Assembly: GCF_014203235.1 (NCBI RefSeq)
Contig: NZ_JACHIN010000006.1
Coordinates: forward strand, 62,001-126,000
DNA from: Nonomuraea endophytica
Lineage (GTDB): Bacteria > Actinomycetota > Actinomycetes > Streptosporangiales > Streptosporangiaceae
DNA length: 64,000 nucleotides
Direction of reading: 5' to 3'
Each line of letters starts with the position of its first letter. Positions within the stretch are counted from its first letter, which is position 1. This document shows positions 1 through 7,950 of the stretch, piece after piece. The notes beneath the pieces were generated by a model, which worked only from the letters and a program-made list of their open reading frames with translations, was not told where the DNA came from and did no database searches. The translations under genes were made by a program, and so were the position numbers.

Positions 1-548
1 GTGACGTCGCTACCGGCGGCGATCAGAGCTTCGACACCCAGTTCACCAAGGTGGCGCCGCCCTGGCTGGTCAACCACGAAGGGATGCTGCGCTGGGAGAA
101 CGGGCGGCGGCGGCAGGTCGCGCCGCCGGTGACCTCGTTCGGGTGCCGCTCGTGGGAGGACTATGCGATCGAGCGCCTGACCTCCGGTCCCGGCGGGGCG
201 TGGGCGGTGGCCATGGTGTCCAAGCCGGAGGCGTGCCTTGGTCACCACGGTGCGGCGCGGGTGTTGCTGCGCTGGGACGGCGCCGCCTGGCGGCAGGTCG
301 AGCCGCCCCTGGACAGGACCGGGGTGGCGGGGCTGGCCGTGGACGCGACCGGCGGGTTGTGGCTGGCCGCCAATCCGTACGGCCGGCCGTACGTGCTGCG
401 CTGGGTGAAGGGCACGTGGCGCAGGACGGTTCTGCCGCGCGGGAGCGGGATCACCCGGATCGCCCCCGAGCCCGGCACGGGCCGCCTGTGGGTGCAGGCG
501 CAGGACGGCCCGCACACGCTGATCTACCGCCTGGGTGGAATCGCGTAG
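1..548 (+). CDS. Propeller-like protein, C-terminal part (5' end outside window)
   Basis: The frame is open from the first bases of the window to a TAG stop, so the gene begins upstream; a GTG at 51 is internal rather than a convincing start. The visible part contains three spaced copies of a blade-like motif (RWENGRRRQVAPP, RWDGAAWRQVEPP, RWVKGTWRRTVLP), with RW followed about six residues later by W/R-R-x-V/T-x-x-P. Such repeats suggest beta-propeller blades as in secreted sensor or binding proteins. No catalytic motif is visible and no family can be named. Localisation cannot be judged because the N-terminus is missing. Confidence 0.6.
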   Translation, partial: DVATGGDQSFDTQFTKVAPPWLVNHEGMLRWENGRRRQVAPPVTSFGCRSWEDYAIERLTSGPGGAWAVAMVSKPEACLGHHGAARVLLRWDGAAWRQVEPPLDRTGVAGLAVDATGGLWLAANPYGRPYVLRWVKGTWRRTVLPRGSGITRIAPEPGTGRLWVQAQDGPHTLIYRLGGIA

Positions 549-637
549 GTACGTGGCGAAGAATCCCGTTTACCGCGACTGACCTTCGGGGACCGGCCAA
601 GGTGTCACAGGTTCGGAGGCGGACAGGAGGGTCAGTC

Positions 638-1378
638 ATGAAGATCGTGGTGATCGGCGGAACCGGCCTGATCGGGTCGAAGGTCGTGGCAAGGCTGGGC
701 GCGCAGGGTCACGAGGCCGTGGCCGCCGCGCCGAACACCGGCGTGAACACCCTCACCGGCGAAGGGCTGACGGAGGTGATGGCGGGCGCGTCGGTGGTGA
801 TCGACGTGTCGAACTCCCCCTCCTTCGAGGAGACGGCCGTCCTGGACTTCTTCCGCACCTCCACCGGCAACCTGCTCGCCGCCGGGAGCGCCGCCGGCGT
901 CGGCCACCACGTCGCCCTGTCCGTCGTGGGTACGGAGCGGCCGCCCGGCAACGCCTATTTCCGGGCGAAGGTCGCCCAGGAGCAGCTGATCGAGAAGTCG
1001 TCGATCCCGTTCTCGCTCGTGCACGCCACCCAGTTCTTCGAGTTCGTGCGGCGGATCGCCGACGACGCCACCGAAGGCGGCCGGGTGCGGATGGCGCCGG
1101 TGTTCTTCCAGCCCATCGCGGGCGACGACGTCGCCCAGGTGCTCGCGACGGTGGCGGTGGGCACGCCGCTGAACGGCCGGATCGAGATCGGCGGACCCGA
1201 GCGGTTCCGGATGGACGAGTTCTTCCGCGAGACGCTGGCCGGGTGGGGCGACCCGCGCGAGGTGGTCACCGACCCGCACGCCCAGTACTTCGGAGCCGAG
1301 GTCCTCGAACGCTCGCTGGTCCCCGGCGACGGCGCCACCCTGGGCCCGACCCACTACCGCGACTGGGCCGCGAAGTAA
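638..1378 (+). CDS. NmrA-like NAD(P)-binding oxidoreductase
   Basis: This 246-residue protein opens with a Rossmann dinucleotide motif (VIGGTGLIGSKV, residues 5-16) and has the atypical SDR/NmrA layout, with a substrate-side half after residue 100. It lacks the usual YxxxK catalytic pair, as is common for NmrA-like proteins that act as redox sensors or NAD(P)-dependent reductases. The ATG at 638 follows a strong ribosome site (GGAGG and AGGAGGG just upstream), so longer in-frame readings from about 143 are not the gene. It stands alone, 89 bp after the preceding gene. The substrate is unknown; the family assignment is secure. Confidence 0.85.
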   Translation: MKIVVIGGTGLIGSKVVARLGAQGHEAVAAAPNTGVNTLTGEGLTEVMAGASVVIDVSNSPSFEETAVLDFFRTSTGNLLAAGSAAGVGHHVALSVVGTERPPGNAYFRAKVAQEQLIEKSSIPFSLVHATQFFEFVRRIADDATEGGRVRMAPVFFQPIAGDDVAQVLATVAVGTPLNGRIEIGGPERFRMDEFFRETLAGWGDPREVVTDPHAQYFGAEVLERSLVPGDGATLGPTHYRDWAAK

Positions 1379-1462
1379 CACCCGCTCCGGTAGCAACGCC
1401 ACGATCACCAGGAGCATCCCGGCTGTCGTCGGCCCAAGGTCATTCCAGGCTCAAATGCGGCA

Positions 1463-1843
1463 ATGGTGCGAGCGTTGGCGGTCCTGGGCGTCCTCATCCT
1501 CGGCGACGTCATGATGGTGGCCTTGGTGGCCTTCCGAAGCACCGACGACCCCCGCTTCAGCGGCGCCGCAGCCGAGATGGAGGCGGTCGCCCGCACCTTG
1601 AAGGACGGCGAACGGCTCGGCCCCAGGACCGTCGGCGGGCTGGCGTTCGAGGAGGTCCGCCGCGAGCGGGGCGTGGTCGTCTTCCAGGAGGGCGAGAACC
1701 TGGCCAGCCCGTACGGCTACGCCTGGAGCCCCCAGGGCGATCCGGCCCGGCGCCTTGAGGACGCGGCGTGGTCGCAGGATCACGTCGACCACTCCTTCGA
1801 GCACCTGCGGGACGGCTTCTCCTCCTGGCAGGCGAGGCGTTGA
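1463..1843 (+). CDS. Small membrane-anchored hypothetical protein
   Basis: A 126-residue protein with a single hydrophobic N-terminal segment (about residues 4-24), which could be a membrane anchor or uncleaved signal, followed by a charged soluble domain rich in Glu and Arg with a Trp-containing C-terminus. I do not recognise the family. The start is uncertain because no clear ribosome site precedes the ATG at 1463. It runs in the same direction as the hydrolase-OsmC gene 52 bp downstream, but nothing links their functions. It may be a lineage-specific gene. Confidence 0.5.
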   Translation: MVRALAVLGVLILGDVMMVALVAFRSTDDPRFSGAAAEMEAVARTLKDGERLGPRTVGGLAFEEVRRERGVVVFQEGENLASPYGYAWSPQGDPARRLEDAAWSQDHVDHSFEHLRDGFSSWQARR

Positions 1844-1895
1844 CGAAGGGGATCCGGGCGAGAGAGGCTCGGGGCGCTCCAGCACACTGGAGCGC

Positions 1896-3068
1896 ATGAA
1901 CCACACCAAGGTGCTCTTCCCCGGCTCCGGTGGGGAACCGCTGGCCGGCCGCCTGGAGCTGCCCTCCGGGCCGGTGGCGGCGACGGCGCTGTTCGCCCAC
2001 TGCTTCACCTGCGGCAAGGACTCGGTCGCCGCCGCACGGATCTCCCGTGAGCTGGCGGCGCGCGGCGTGGCCGTCCTGCGCTTCGACTTCACCGGGCTCG
2101 GCGATTCGGGCGGGGACTTCGCCAACACCACGTTCACCTCCAACGTGGGCGATCTGGTGTGCGCGGCCGGCCATCTGCGCGAGACGATCGGGGCGCCGAG
2201 CATCCTCATCGGCCACTCGCTGGGCGGCGCCGCCGTCCTGGCGGCCGCGAATCTGATCCCGGAGGCCAAGGCGGTCGTCACCATCGGCGCGCCGGCCGAC
2301 ACCTCGCACGTGGAGCACCTGCTCGGCTCATCGCGGGCGGAGATCGAGGCGAGCGGGGTGGCGGAGGTGGTGCTGGCGGGCCGGCCGTTCCGGATCCGCG
2401 AGGAGTTTCTCGCCGACATCAGGCAGCAGGACCAGCACGAGCGCATCGCCGGGCTGCGCCGCGCGCTGCTGGTCATGCACGCGCCGCAGGACGAGCTGGT
2501 GGGCGTGGAGAACGCCAGGCTCATCTACGACGCGGCCCGCCACCCCAAGTCCTTCGTCTCCCTGGACGGCGCCGACCACCTGCTCACCGACCGCGAGGAC
2601 GCCGCCTATGTGGCCGAGGTCCTGGCCGCGTGGGCCGGCCGCTACATCGACGTCGCGCCGGAGGCGGACGGCGAGCCGGGCGTGGTCACGGTGGAGGAGA
2701 CCCGCGCGGGCAGGTACCAGCAGTCGGTCACGCTGGGCCGGCACCGGCTGATCGCCGACGAGCCCCGCTCCTTCGGCGGCGACGACTCCGGTCCCGGCCC
2801 CTTCGACCTGCTCCTGGCCGCGCTCGGCGCGTGCACGTCGATCACGGTCCGCATGTACGCCGACGCCAAGCAGATCCCCCTCGAACACGTCACGGTGACG
2901 CTGCGCAGGAAGGGCAAGGACACGGTCGTCAAGGACCTCGCGCTCACCGGCGACCTGACCGACGAGCAGCGGGGCAAACTCCACGAGATCGCCGACAAGT
3001 GCCCGGTGCACCGCGCCCTGACCAGCCCACTGACCATCGAACGGCCTGCGGACCCGCCGACCGGGTGA
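1896..3068 (+). CDS. Alpha/beta hydrolase-OsmC fusion protein
   Basis: A 390-residue two-domain protein. Residues 1-250 form a serine alpha/beta hydrolase with the nucleophile elbow GHSLGG (Ser108) and likely acid Asp199 and base His228. Residues 260-385 form an OsmC/Ohr-type domain with the two conserved cysteines, Cys313 (GACTS) and Cys369 (KCPVHR), which in OsmC reduce organic hydroperoxides. Known bifunctional proteins of this layout are usually annotated simply as OsmC-family/hydrolase. The fusion suggests that hydrolysis of an ester and removal of a peroxide act on the same lipid-like substrate; this is inference. The start is the ATG at 1896; upstream in-frame sequence lacks the domain. 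Confidence 0.88.
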   Translation: MNHTKVLFPGSGGEPLAGRLELPSGPVAATALFAHCFTCGKDSVAAARISRELAARGVAVLRFDFTGLGDSGGDFANTTFTSNVGDLVCAAGHLRETIGAPSILIGHSLGGAAVLAAANLIPEAKAVVTIGAPADTSHVEHLLGSSRAEIEASGVAEVVLAGRPFRIREEFLADIRQQDQHERIAGLRRALLVMHAPQDELVGVENARLIYDAARHPKSFVSLDGADHLLTDREDAAYVAEVLAAWAGRYIDVAPEADGEPGVVTVEETRAGRYQQSVTLGRHRLIADEPRSFGGDDSGPGPFDLLLAALGACTSITVRMYADAKQIPLEHVTVTLRRKGKDTVVKDLALTGDLTDEQRGKLHEIADKCPVHRALTSPLTIERPADPPTG

Positions 3069-3188
3069 ACGCCGCGCACCCGTCAGAACCGGCGGGCGCC
3101 GGCGCTGCGATAGATACAGCGTGAGACCGTTCCCCGCACTGGTCAGCTTGGTGGGCTTCGGTCAGGTGCTGCCCGGTGGGACGCGCTC

Positions 3189-3677
3189 GTGCTCATGTGC
3201 GTCTGCGGCACGCTGCTCGGCGGGGCGGCGGCGTTCGGGCTGGTCGACGCCATGTCCGCCGATCTCGGGGCCGCCGCGGTCCCGCGCTGGGTACGGCAGG
3301 CGTTGCGCTGCCTGCTGCCCGGCGGCGTGGCGATCGCGATCTGGCTGGCGGCCTTCGCCTATGTTCTGACCCGCCTGCCGGCCGACGCGCTGTTCCCGGT
3401 GGGCGACCTGCTCATCGAGGTGGGCGTCTGTCTCGGCATCGCGCTGGCGGCCGCGGCGAGCGCGGTGCGGTTCGCGCCGGGGCGGCAGGCGGCCATGGCG
3501 GCGGTGGTGGTGCAGATGGCGATGGTGCTGGGGACCATCCTGCTGCCGGAGCAGGTCCGGCTCTGGCCGGCGGCGTGCGGGTTCGGCTACTGGGACCAGG
3601 CGCATCTGTTCTGGCTGGCGATGCTGCCGCTGCCGTACCTGTGGCTGGTCTTCGCCGGACGTGACCTGCGGCGCTGA
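3189..3677 (+). CDS. Membrane protein, probably N-terminally truncated
   Basis: About 162 residues with four likely membrane helices (roughly residues 5-25, 45-65, 75-95, 105-122 and a possible fifth at 135-155) and a C-terminal RDLRR, resembling the end of an integral membrane permease-like protein. The predicted GTG start at 3189 lacks a ribosome site and lies inside a hydrophobic stretch. A short open stretch beginning GTG at 3121 in another frame (starting MRPFPALVSLVGFGQ) looks like the natural N-terminus, so a frameshift between about 3165 and 3190 is plausible. The protein family is not recognised. It converges with the downstream minus-strand gene, leaving 9 bp. Confidence 0.55.
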   Translation: MLMCVCGTLLGGAAAFGLVDAMSADLGAAAVPRWVRQALRCLLPGGVAIAIWLAAFAYVLTRLPADALFPVGDLLIEVGVCLGIALAAAASAVRFAPGRQAAMAAVVVQMAMVLGTILLPEQVRLWPAACGFGYWDQAHLFWLAMLPLPYLWLVFAGRDLRR

Positions 3678-3686
3678 ACCGTCGCC

Positions 3687-5360
3687 TCAGCGCCGTGCCG
3701 GCCGGGGCACCGCCTGCGCCACCTCGATCGGGTGCGTGAGCTGCGGGTAGTGACCGGCGCCGGCGATCTCGGTCACCGGATGTCCGGGCGTCGTGGTGAG
3801 CGGGTCGGCCGCGCCCGTCACGATCTGGACCGGAACACCCACCCGTTCGAGCAGGGCCCGGGAGTGCTCGCGTTCGGCGAAGGCCGTGCGCAGTGCCGCG
3901 ATCACCCGGCGCGCCACCCCGGGCCGGTGCAGGTCCGCCGCGGCGCTCGCCACCGCCGGCCCGTCGGGAACACCGAGCGTCCCGGCGAGCTGGGTGGCCG
4001 ACATTCGGCGCAGCTTCCCTACCGCCAGGCTCGAACGGGTGATCCGGGCGGCCGGTCCCTGCAGGAAGGCCGGGGCGATGAGGACGAGCCCGCCGACGCG
4101 CTCCGGGTGCGCGGCGGCGAAGCGCAGGGCGGGCCCGCCGGCCAGGGAGTGCGCGACCAGCACGGGACGGGTGCGCACCGGGCCCATCAGGCCCTCCATC
4201 CAGGCGTCCGTCGACGCGGCGGGCGCCGAGCGGCCCAGGCCGGGCAGGTCGGGGGCCAGGATCGGGCCGTCGAGGTGCGCGGCCGGCGGCGCCCAGAGGT
4301 CGGCGTTCATGGGCAGCCCGTGCAGCAGGACGTACGCGGGCCGGTGCCGTTCCCCGGCGAGCCAGGTGCGGCTGCCCGCGACGTCGTGGAACCCGTGGGG
4401 GCTCAGCGCGGGCGGCGCGGCGCCGAAGCGGGTGCCCACCAGGCCGTCGGCCCAGGCGCGCACCACGTCTTCGACCGGCGGCGGCTTCAGTCCAACCCGT
4501 GCGGCGAACGCATGAGCCGAAGCCGTCGGATAGCGCTCGGCCGACAGGAACGACAGCGTCTCGGGGTCGGCTCCGGTCACCGCGCGCGGCAGGCGGCGTA
4601 GCAGCCCGGCGGGAATGGAGCGCCGGGGCGCCCTCACTCCGAGGTGGGCGGCGATCAGGCCGATCAGCTCGGGCAGGGGCGGGGTGGCGTCGTCGAGCAC
4701 CCAGTAGTGCTCACCCGCGGGCCCGGCCGGGACCTCGGCCAGGAAGCGCGCGAAGTAGCCGGCCTCGACGACCGGCACGAAGGTGTCGGGGCCGCCGGGC
4801 AGCGCGGGCAGTCTGCCGTTCCACAGGTCCCGCACGAGGGTGGCCGGGCCGATGTATTGGCCGGGCCCGATCACGGCGCTGGGGTTGGCGATGGTCAGCG
4901 GCACGCCGAGCTCGGCCGCCCGGGCGCGTACGGCGAGGTCGCCTTCGATCTTCGACGCCTCGTACGCGCCGAGCGCCGCGTAGTCCGGCGGCCCGCTCGC
5001 CCCGCTCACCCGGTACCCGCTGACGTGCACGAGGCGGCGCAGTTCCGGCAGAGTGGCGGCCCATTCGAGCACGTGGAGCGCGCCGCTGACGTTGGCCGCC
5101 CGCGCGTCCTGCCTGGTGAGGCCGAAGGCGTAGCGCCCGGCGGTGTTGTAGACGTCGCGCGCCGCGGGCAGTGCGGCGAGGGGGCGCGTGATGTCGGCGG
5201 TGACGACGCTCAGCCCGCCCGTCTCGACGCCGCGGGCGTCCAGCCACGCGGTGAGGGTGTCCTCGCGTACGGCGGCGGCCACCCGTTGCCCCCGTGCCAG
5301 CAGTTCGGCGACCAGGTGGCGGCCGATGAAGCCGCTCGCGCCGAAGACGATCGCGTCCAC
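3687..5360 (-). CDS. Extended SDR-alpha/beta hydrolase fusion enzyme
   Basis: A 557-residue fusion. Residues 1-320 are an NAD-dependent epimerase/dehydratase-type extended SDR with GASGFIG at residues 7-13 and a YEASK active-site pair. Residues 330-557 are an alpha/beta hydrolase with LLHGLPMN (oxyanion region), nucleophile elbow AHSLAG, and a terminal GAGHYPQ histidine. The GTG start at 5360 lies 14 bp from a perfect 12-bp palindrome that recurs in front of the TetR gene upstream, so the fusion is probably repressed by that regulator. It likely reduces and hydrolyses one small ketone or lactone-like substrate, but the substrate is unknown. The domains read through without a stop, so this is a true fusion. 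Confidence 0.85.
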   Translation of the reverse strand: MDAIVFGASGFIGRHLVAELLARGQRVAAAVREDTLTAWLDARGVETGGLSVVTADITRPLAALPAARDVYNTAGRYAFGLTRQDARAANVSGALHVLEWAATLPELRRLVHVSGYRVSGASGPPDYAALGAYEASKIEGDLAVRARAAELGVPLTIANPSAVIGPGQYIGPATLVRDLWNGRLPALPGGPDTFVPVVEAGYFARFLAEVPAGPAGEHYWVLDDATPPLPELIGLIAAHLGVRAPRRSIPAGLLRRLPRAVTGADPETLSFLSAERYPTASAHAFAARVGLKPPPVEDVVRAWADGLVGTRFGAAPPALSPHGFHDVAGSRTWLAGERHRPAYVLLHGLPMNADLWAPPAAHLDGPILAPDLPGLGRSAPAASTDAWMEGLMGPVRTRPVLVAHSLAGGPALRFAAAHPERVGGLVLIAPAFLQGPAARITRSSLAVGKLRRMSATQLAGTLGVPDGPAVASAAADLHRPGVARRVIAALRTAFAEREHSRALLERVGVPVQIVTGAADPLTTTPGHPVTEIAGAGHYPQLTHPIEVAQAVPRPARR

Positions 5361-5374
5361 AGGGACTCCCTAAA

Positions 5375-5386
5375 TAGATCGATCTA
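5375..5386. promoter_or_regulatory. Palindromic TetR operator, enzyme side
   Basis: TAGATCGATCTA is a perfect 12-bp palindrome followed by CATATTTT. It lies 14 bp before the start of the fusion enzyme and matches the palindrome plus CATATTT in front of the TetR gene. This is the AGAYC-GRTCT type seen for LmrA/YxaF-like TetR repressors. Confidence 0.75.
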
Positions 5387-5429
5387 CATATTTTGTGGGC
5401 AGAAAAAGAGTCCGCCACGGCGGGCGGGG

Positions 5430-5987
5430 TCAGCGCAGAAGAACGGCGATCTGGCGCGAGACGCGGTTCAGCGGTTCCAGGTCGCGATGGGTCCTGGCCA
5501 GCAGGAGCGCGCCCTCCACCAGCGCCAGGACGGTGACCGCGACGTCGTCGGCGTCCGGGCGGCCTTCCAGCCGGGCGCGCAGCGCGTCTTCCCATGAGCG
5601 GTAGACCTGCGAGCACACCTGCTGGAGCGGGTCGCTGGTGGCGGCCGTCTCCAGCGCGACGGTGGCGACCGGGCAGCCTTTGCTCCAGCCCGACTCCTCC
5701 AGCCGCTCGCCCAGGTGGCGCAGCATGCCTTCGGCGAAGTCGGCCACTGTGGGGGCGGTGTCGGCCAGGCGTTCCATGGCTTCGCCGATCTCCCGGCCGG
5801 CTCGCCGTACCGACTCGGCGACCAGCTGGTCCTTGCCGCCGGGGAAGTGGAAGTAGAGCGAGCCGCGGGGGGCGCCGCTGACCGCGATGACCTGGTTGAG
5901 CCCGGCGCCGAAGTATCCGGCGGCCTCGACCAGGCCCTGCGTCGCGTCCAGCAGGCGCTCGCGCGTCTCGGCTCCCTTGTGTCCCAT
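5430..5987 (-). CDS. TetR family regulator (LmrA/YxaF-like)
   Basis: A 185-residue regulator. The HTH occupies residues 5-55 with the hallmark GSLYFHFPGGKDQL recognition region typical of YxaF/LmrA-type TetR proteins. Residues 70-185 form the ligand-binding half with a conserved KGCPVA segment. The ATG at 5987 is chosen because the HTH begins right after it; the longer reading runs into the neighbouring gene. It is followed 69 bp downstream by the fusion enzyme on the same strand, and matching palindromes precede both genes. I infer that it autoregulates and represses the fusion enzyme. The ligand is unknown. Confidence 0.9.
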   Translation of the reverse strand: MGHKGAETRERLLDATQGLVEAAGYFGAGLNQVIAVSGAPRGSLYFHFPGGKDQLVAESVRRAGREIGEAMERLADTAPTVADFAEGMLRHLGERLEESGWSKGCPVATVALETAATSDPLQQVCSQVYRSWEDALRARLEGRPDADDVAVTVLALVEGALLLARTHRDLEPLNRVSRQIAVLLR

Positions 5988-5998
5988 GCCGCTCAAAC

Positions 5999-6010
5999 TA
6001 GACCGGTCTA
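5999..6010. promoter_or_regulatory. Palindromic TetR operator, regulator side
   Basis: TAGACCGGTCTA, a perfect 12-bp palindrome followed by CATATTT, sits 11 bp upstream of the TetR start. Its near twin at 5375 precedes the fusion enzyme. Confidence 0.78.
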
Positions 6011-6024
6011 CATATTTCGTCAAT

Positions 6025-6465
6025 TCAGCCGGTGAACTCCTTGCCCCAGTCGTAGGTGAGCCAGCGCTCGGGGCGTACCCGGACGGTCTGCATCGAACGG
6101 ATGAATCCCTCGGCCGAGGTGAAGAACCGCTCCCCCGCCTCATCCCCCAGATACCGGATCGACCAGCGGCGGTACTCCTGCAGATCGACCGGCTCGTAAC
6201 CGACCACCGGCCCCTCGATCGTCACGTACTTGTAGGGCATCTCCTCCTGCTGCACGGTGAACGTCACCCGTCCGGCGGCCCGGATCTGGGCCATCTTGCG
6301 GCTGTCCGGGCTGGTGGCGAAGGTGAGCTCGCCGCCGGGCTCGTAGCCGTACCAGATGGGCACCGCCATCGGGCCGGCGCCGCCGGCGTCGGCCACGCTC
6401 AGCACCCCGATGTGCGTACCGCCCAGGAAGCTCTCCCGCTCGTCCGTCGTCATGCGCGTCGACAT
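6025..6465 (-). CDS. Pyridoxamine 5'-phosphate oxidase-like flavin-fold protein
   Basis: A 146-residue split-barrel protein of the PNPOx-like family (F420- or FMN-binding in actinomycetes), with the pattern GVLSVADAGG followed by VPIWYGYE and a later KYVTIEGPV strand. Such proteins usually reduce or bind small cofactors or heme products; the precise substrate cannot be told from sequence. Two ATGs are adjacent (6468, 6465); the second is better spaced from GAGGAG. It reads toward the TetR gene 37 bp away, so both may share a transcript even though the TetR has its own operator. Confidence 0.8.
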   Translation of the reverse strand: MSTRMTTDERESFLGGTHIGVLSVADAGGAGPMAVPIWYGYEPGGELTFATSPDSRKMAQIRAAGRVTFTVQQEEMPYKYVTIEGPVVGYEPVDLQEYRRWSIRYLGDEAGERFFTSAEGFIRSMQTVRVRPERWLTYDWGKEFTG

Positions 6466-6570
6466 CATCGGCTCCTCATCGTTGGTGGATCGACACCCGT
6501 CATCCTTCTGGGCGGCGCGCACGATCGGCTGAGGACTCGCTGGGGGTATGCCATCGGCTGAACGGACGCC

Positions 6571-7869
6571 TCAATCGAGCGCCTGGAAGAGCAGTTCCTC
6601 GTCGCCTGGGCGGCAGATGAGTTGCAGGCCTGCGGGCAGGCCCTCGGCCGTGCCGGCCGGGAGTGACAGGGCGGGCAGGCCGAGCACGTTCCATGGGCTG
6701 GTCAGGGCCAGGAGGGTGGCGCGGACGGGGGCCGGGCCGCCGTCGATGTCGGTTTCGCGCTGTCCGATGAGCGGGGCGGTGATGGGCACGGTCGGCAGGG
6801 CCAGCACGTCGTGGTGCTCGAACAGCGCGTCGGCGGCCGCGGCCAGGCCCGCTCGGGCGTCCATCGCCTGGACGTAGCGCCAGCCGGGCATCTCCACGGC
6901 TCCGTGCAGGCGCTCGAGGGTCTCGGGTTCGTACAGGTCGGGCGCTTCGGCCAGGCGTTCGGCGTGCACGGCGGCCGCCTCGCAGCTGTGCATGGCGGCG
7001 TAGGTCTCGCGCAGGGCGTGGGCGAGGCCTTCCGGCCAGCCGATCTCCTGCGGGTCTCCGGCTGCCGTGCGGGCCAGCCGTACCACCTGCGGATCGAGCG
7101 CGGACAGATCGGAAGGGTCGAGCCAGGCCACGCGCGCGGCCCTTGCCCGCCCGCCCTCTGCTGCGTGAGAGGTCAGGCAGCGGTAGGCGAGCAGGCAGTC
7201 GTGTGCCGAGGCGGCCAGGACGCCGACGTGGTCGAAGGAGCGGGCCAGCGGGAAGACGCCGCCGGCCGGGATCGCGCCGTAGGCGGGCTTGAACCCCGCC
7301 ACCCCGCACAACGCGGCCGGGATGCGGACCGATCCGCCGGTGTCGGTGCCGAGCGCGAGCGGCACCAGGCCCGCGGCCACCGCGGCCGCGCTGCCGGCGC
7401 TGGAGCCGCCGGTCATCCGCGCCGGGTCGTGGGGGTTGCGCACGGGGCCGGTGGCCGACACGTCGCCGGTGGGACCGTAGGCGAACTCGTGGGTGGTGGT
7501 CGTGCCCACGATGACCGCCCCGGCCGCGCGCAGCCGCGTCACGCAGGCGGCGTCGGCCCGCGCGCGGTGGGTGGCGAAGTGCCGCGATCCCATGGTGAGC
7601 GGCAGCCCGGCGACGCCGATGAGGTCCTTCACCGCGACGGGCACGCCGTGCAGCGGCCCGCGGTCGGTTCCGGCGGCCCGTTCGGCATCCGCCCGCCGCG
7701 CGGCGGCGCGGGCACCGTCGGCATCGACGGCGACGAACGCGTTGAGCTTGGCGCCGGGCCCGGCGATCGCGTCCAGGGCCAGCTCGGTGAGCTCGGCCGA
7801 CGTGGTGCGCGCCCGGCGCAGGTCCTGGGCGAGGCCGTCGATGGTACGGCCGGCGAAGGGGCCGGTCAT
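6571..7869 (-). CDS. Amidase (amidase signature family)
   Basis: A 432-residue amidase-signature enzyme. It shows the catalytic Lys in VAVKDLIG (about residue 78), the cis-Ser in GGSSAGSAAAV (about residues 155-165), and the nucleophile region DTGGSVRIPAA. All members of the Ser-cisSer-Lys triad appear present. These enzymes hydrolyse C-N amide bonds of small amides; the GatA-like layout without a GatB/GatC neighbour argues for catabolic amidase rather than tRNA amidotransferase. The ATG at 7869 follows GGAAAGG; the earlier in-frame start has no such site. Confidence 0.9.
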   Translation of the reverse strand: MTGPFAGRTIDGLAQDLRRARTTSAELTELALDAIAGPGAKLNAFVAVDADGARAAARRADAERAAGTDRGPLHGVPVAVKDLIGVAGLPLTMGSRHFATHRARADAACVTRLRAAGAVIVGTTTTHEFAYGPTGDVSATGPVRNPHDPARMTGGSSAGSAAAVAAGLVPLALGTDTGGSVRIPAALCGVAGFKPAYGAIPAGGVFPLARSFDHVGVLAASAHDCLLAYRCLTSHAAEGGRARAARVAWLDPSDLSALDPQVVRLARTAAGDPQEIGWPEGLAHALRETYAAMHSCEAAAVHAERLAEAPDLYEPETLERLHGAVEMPGWRYVQAMDARAGLAAAADALFEHHDVLALPTVPITAPLIGQRETDIDGGPAPVRATLLALTSPWNVLGLPALSLPAGTAEGLPAGLQLICRPGDEELLFQALD

Positions 7870-7950
7870 GGGGACCTTTCCGCAACAGTCGGATCTTCGT
7901 GCAGATCCCACTGAATACCATCCGGCCCCGGCAGAAGCGAGCCCTCGGGG

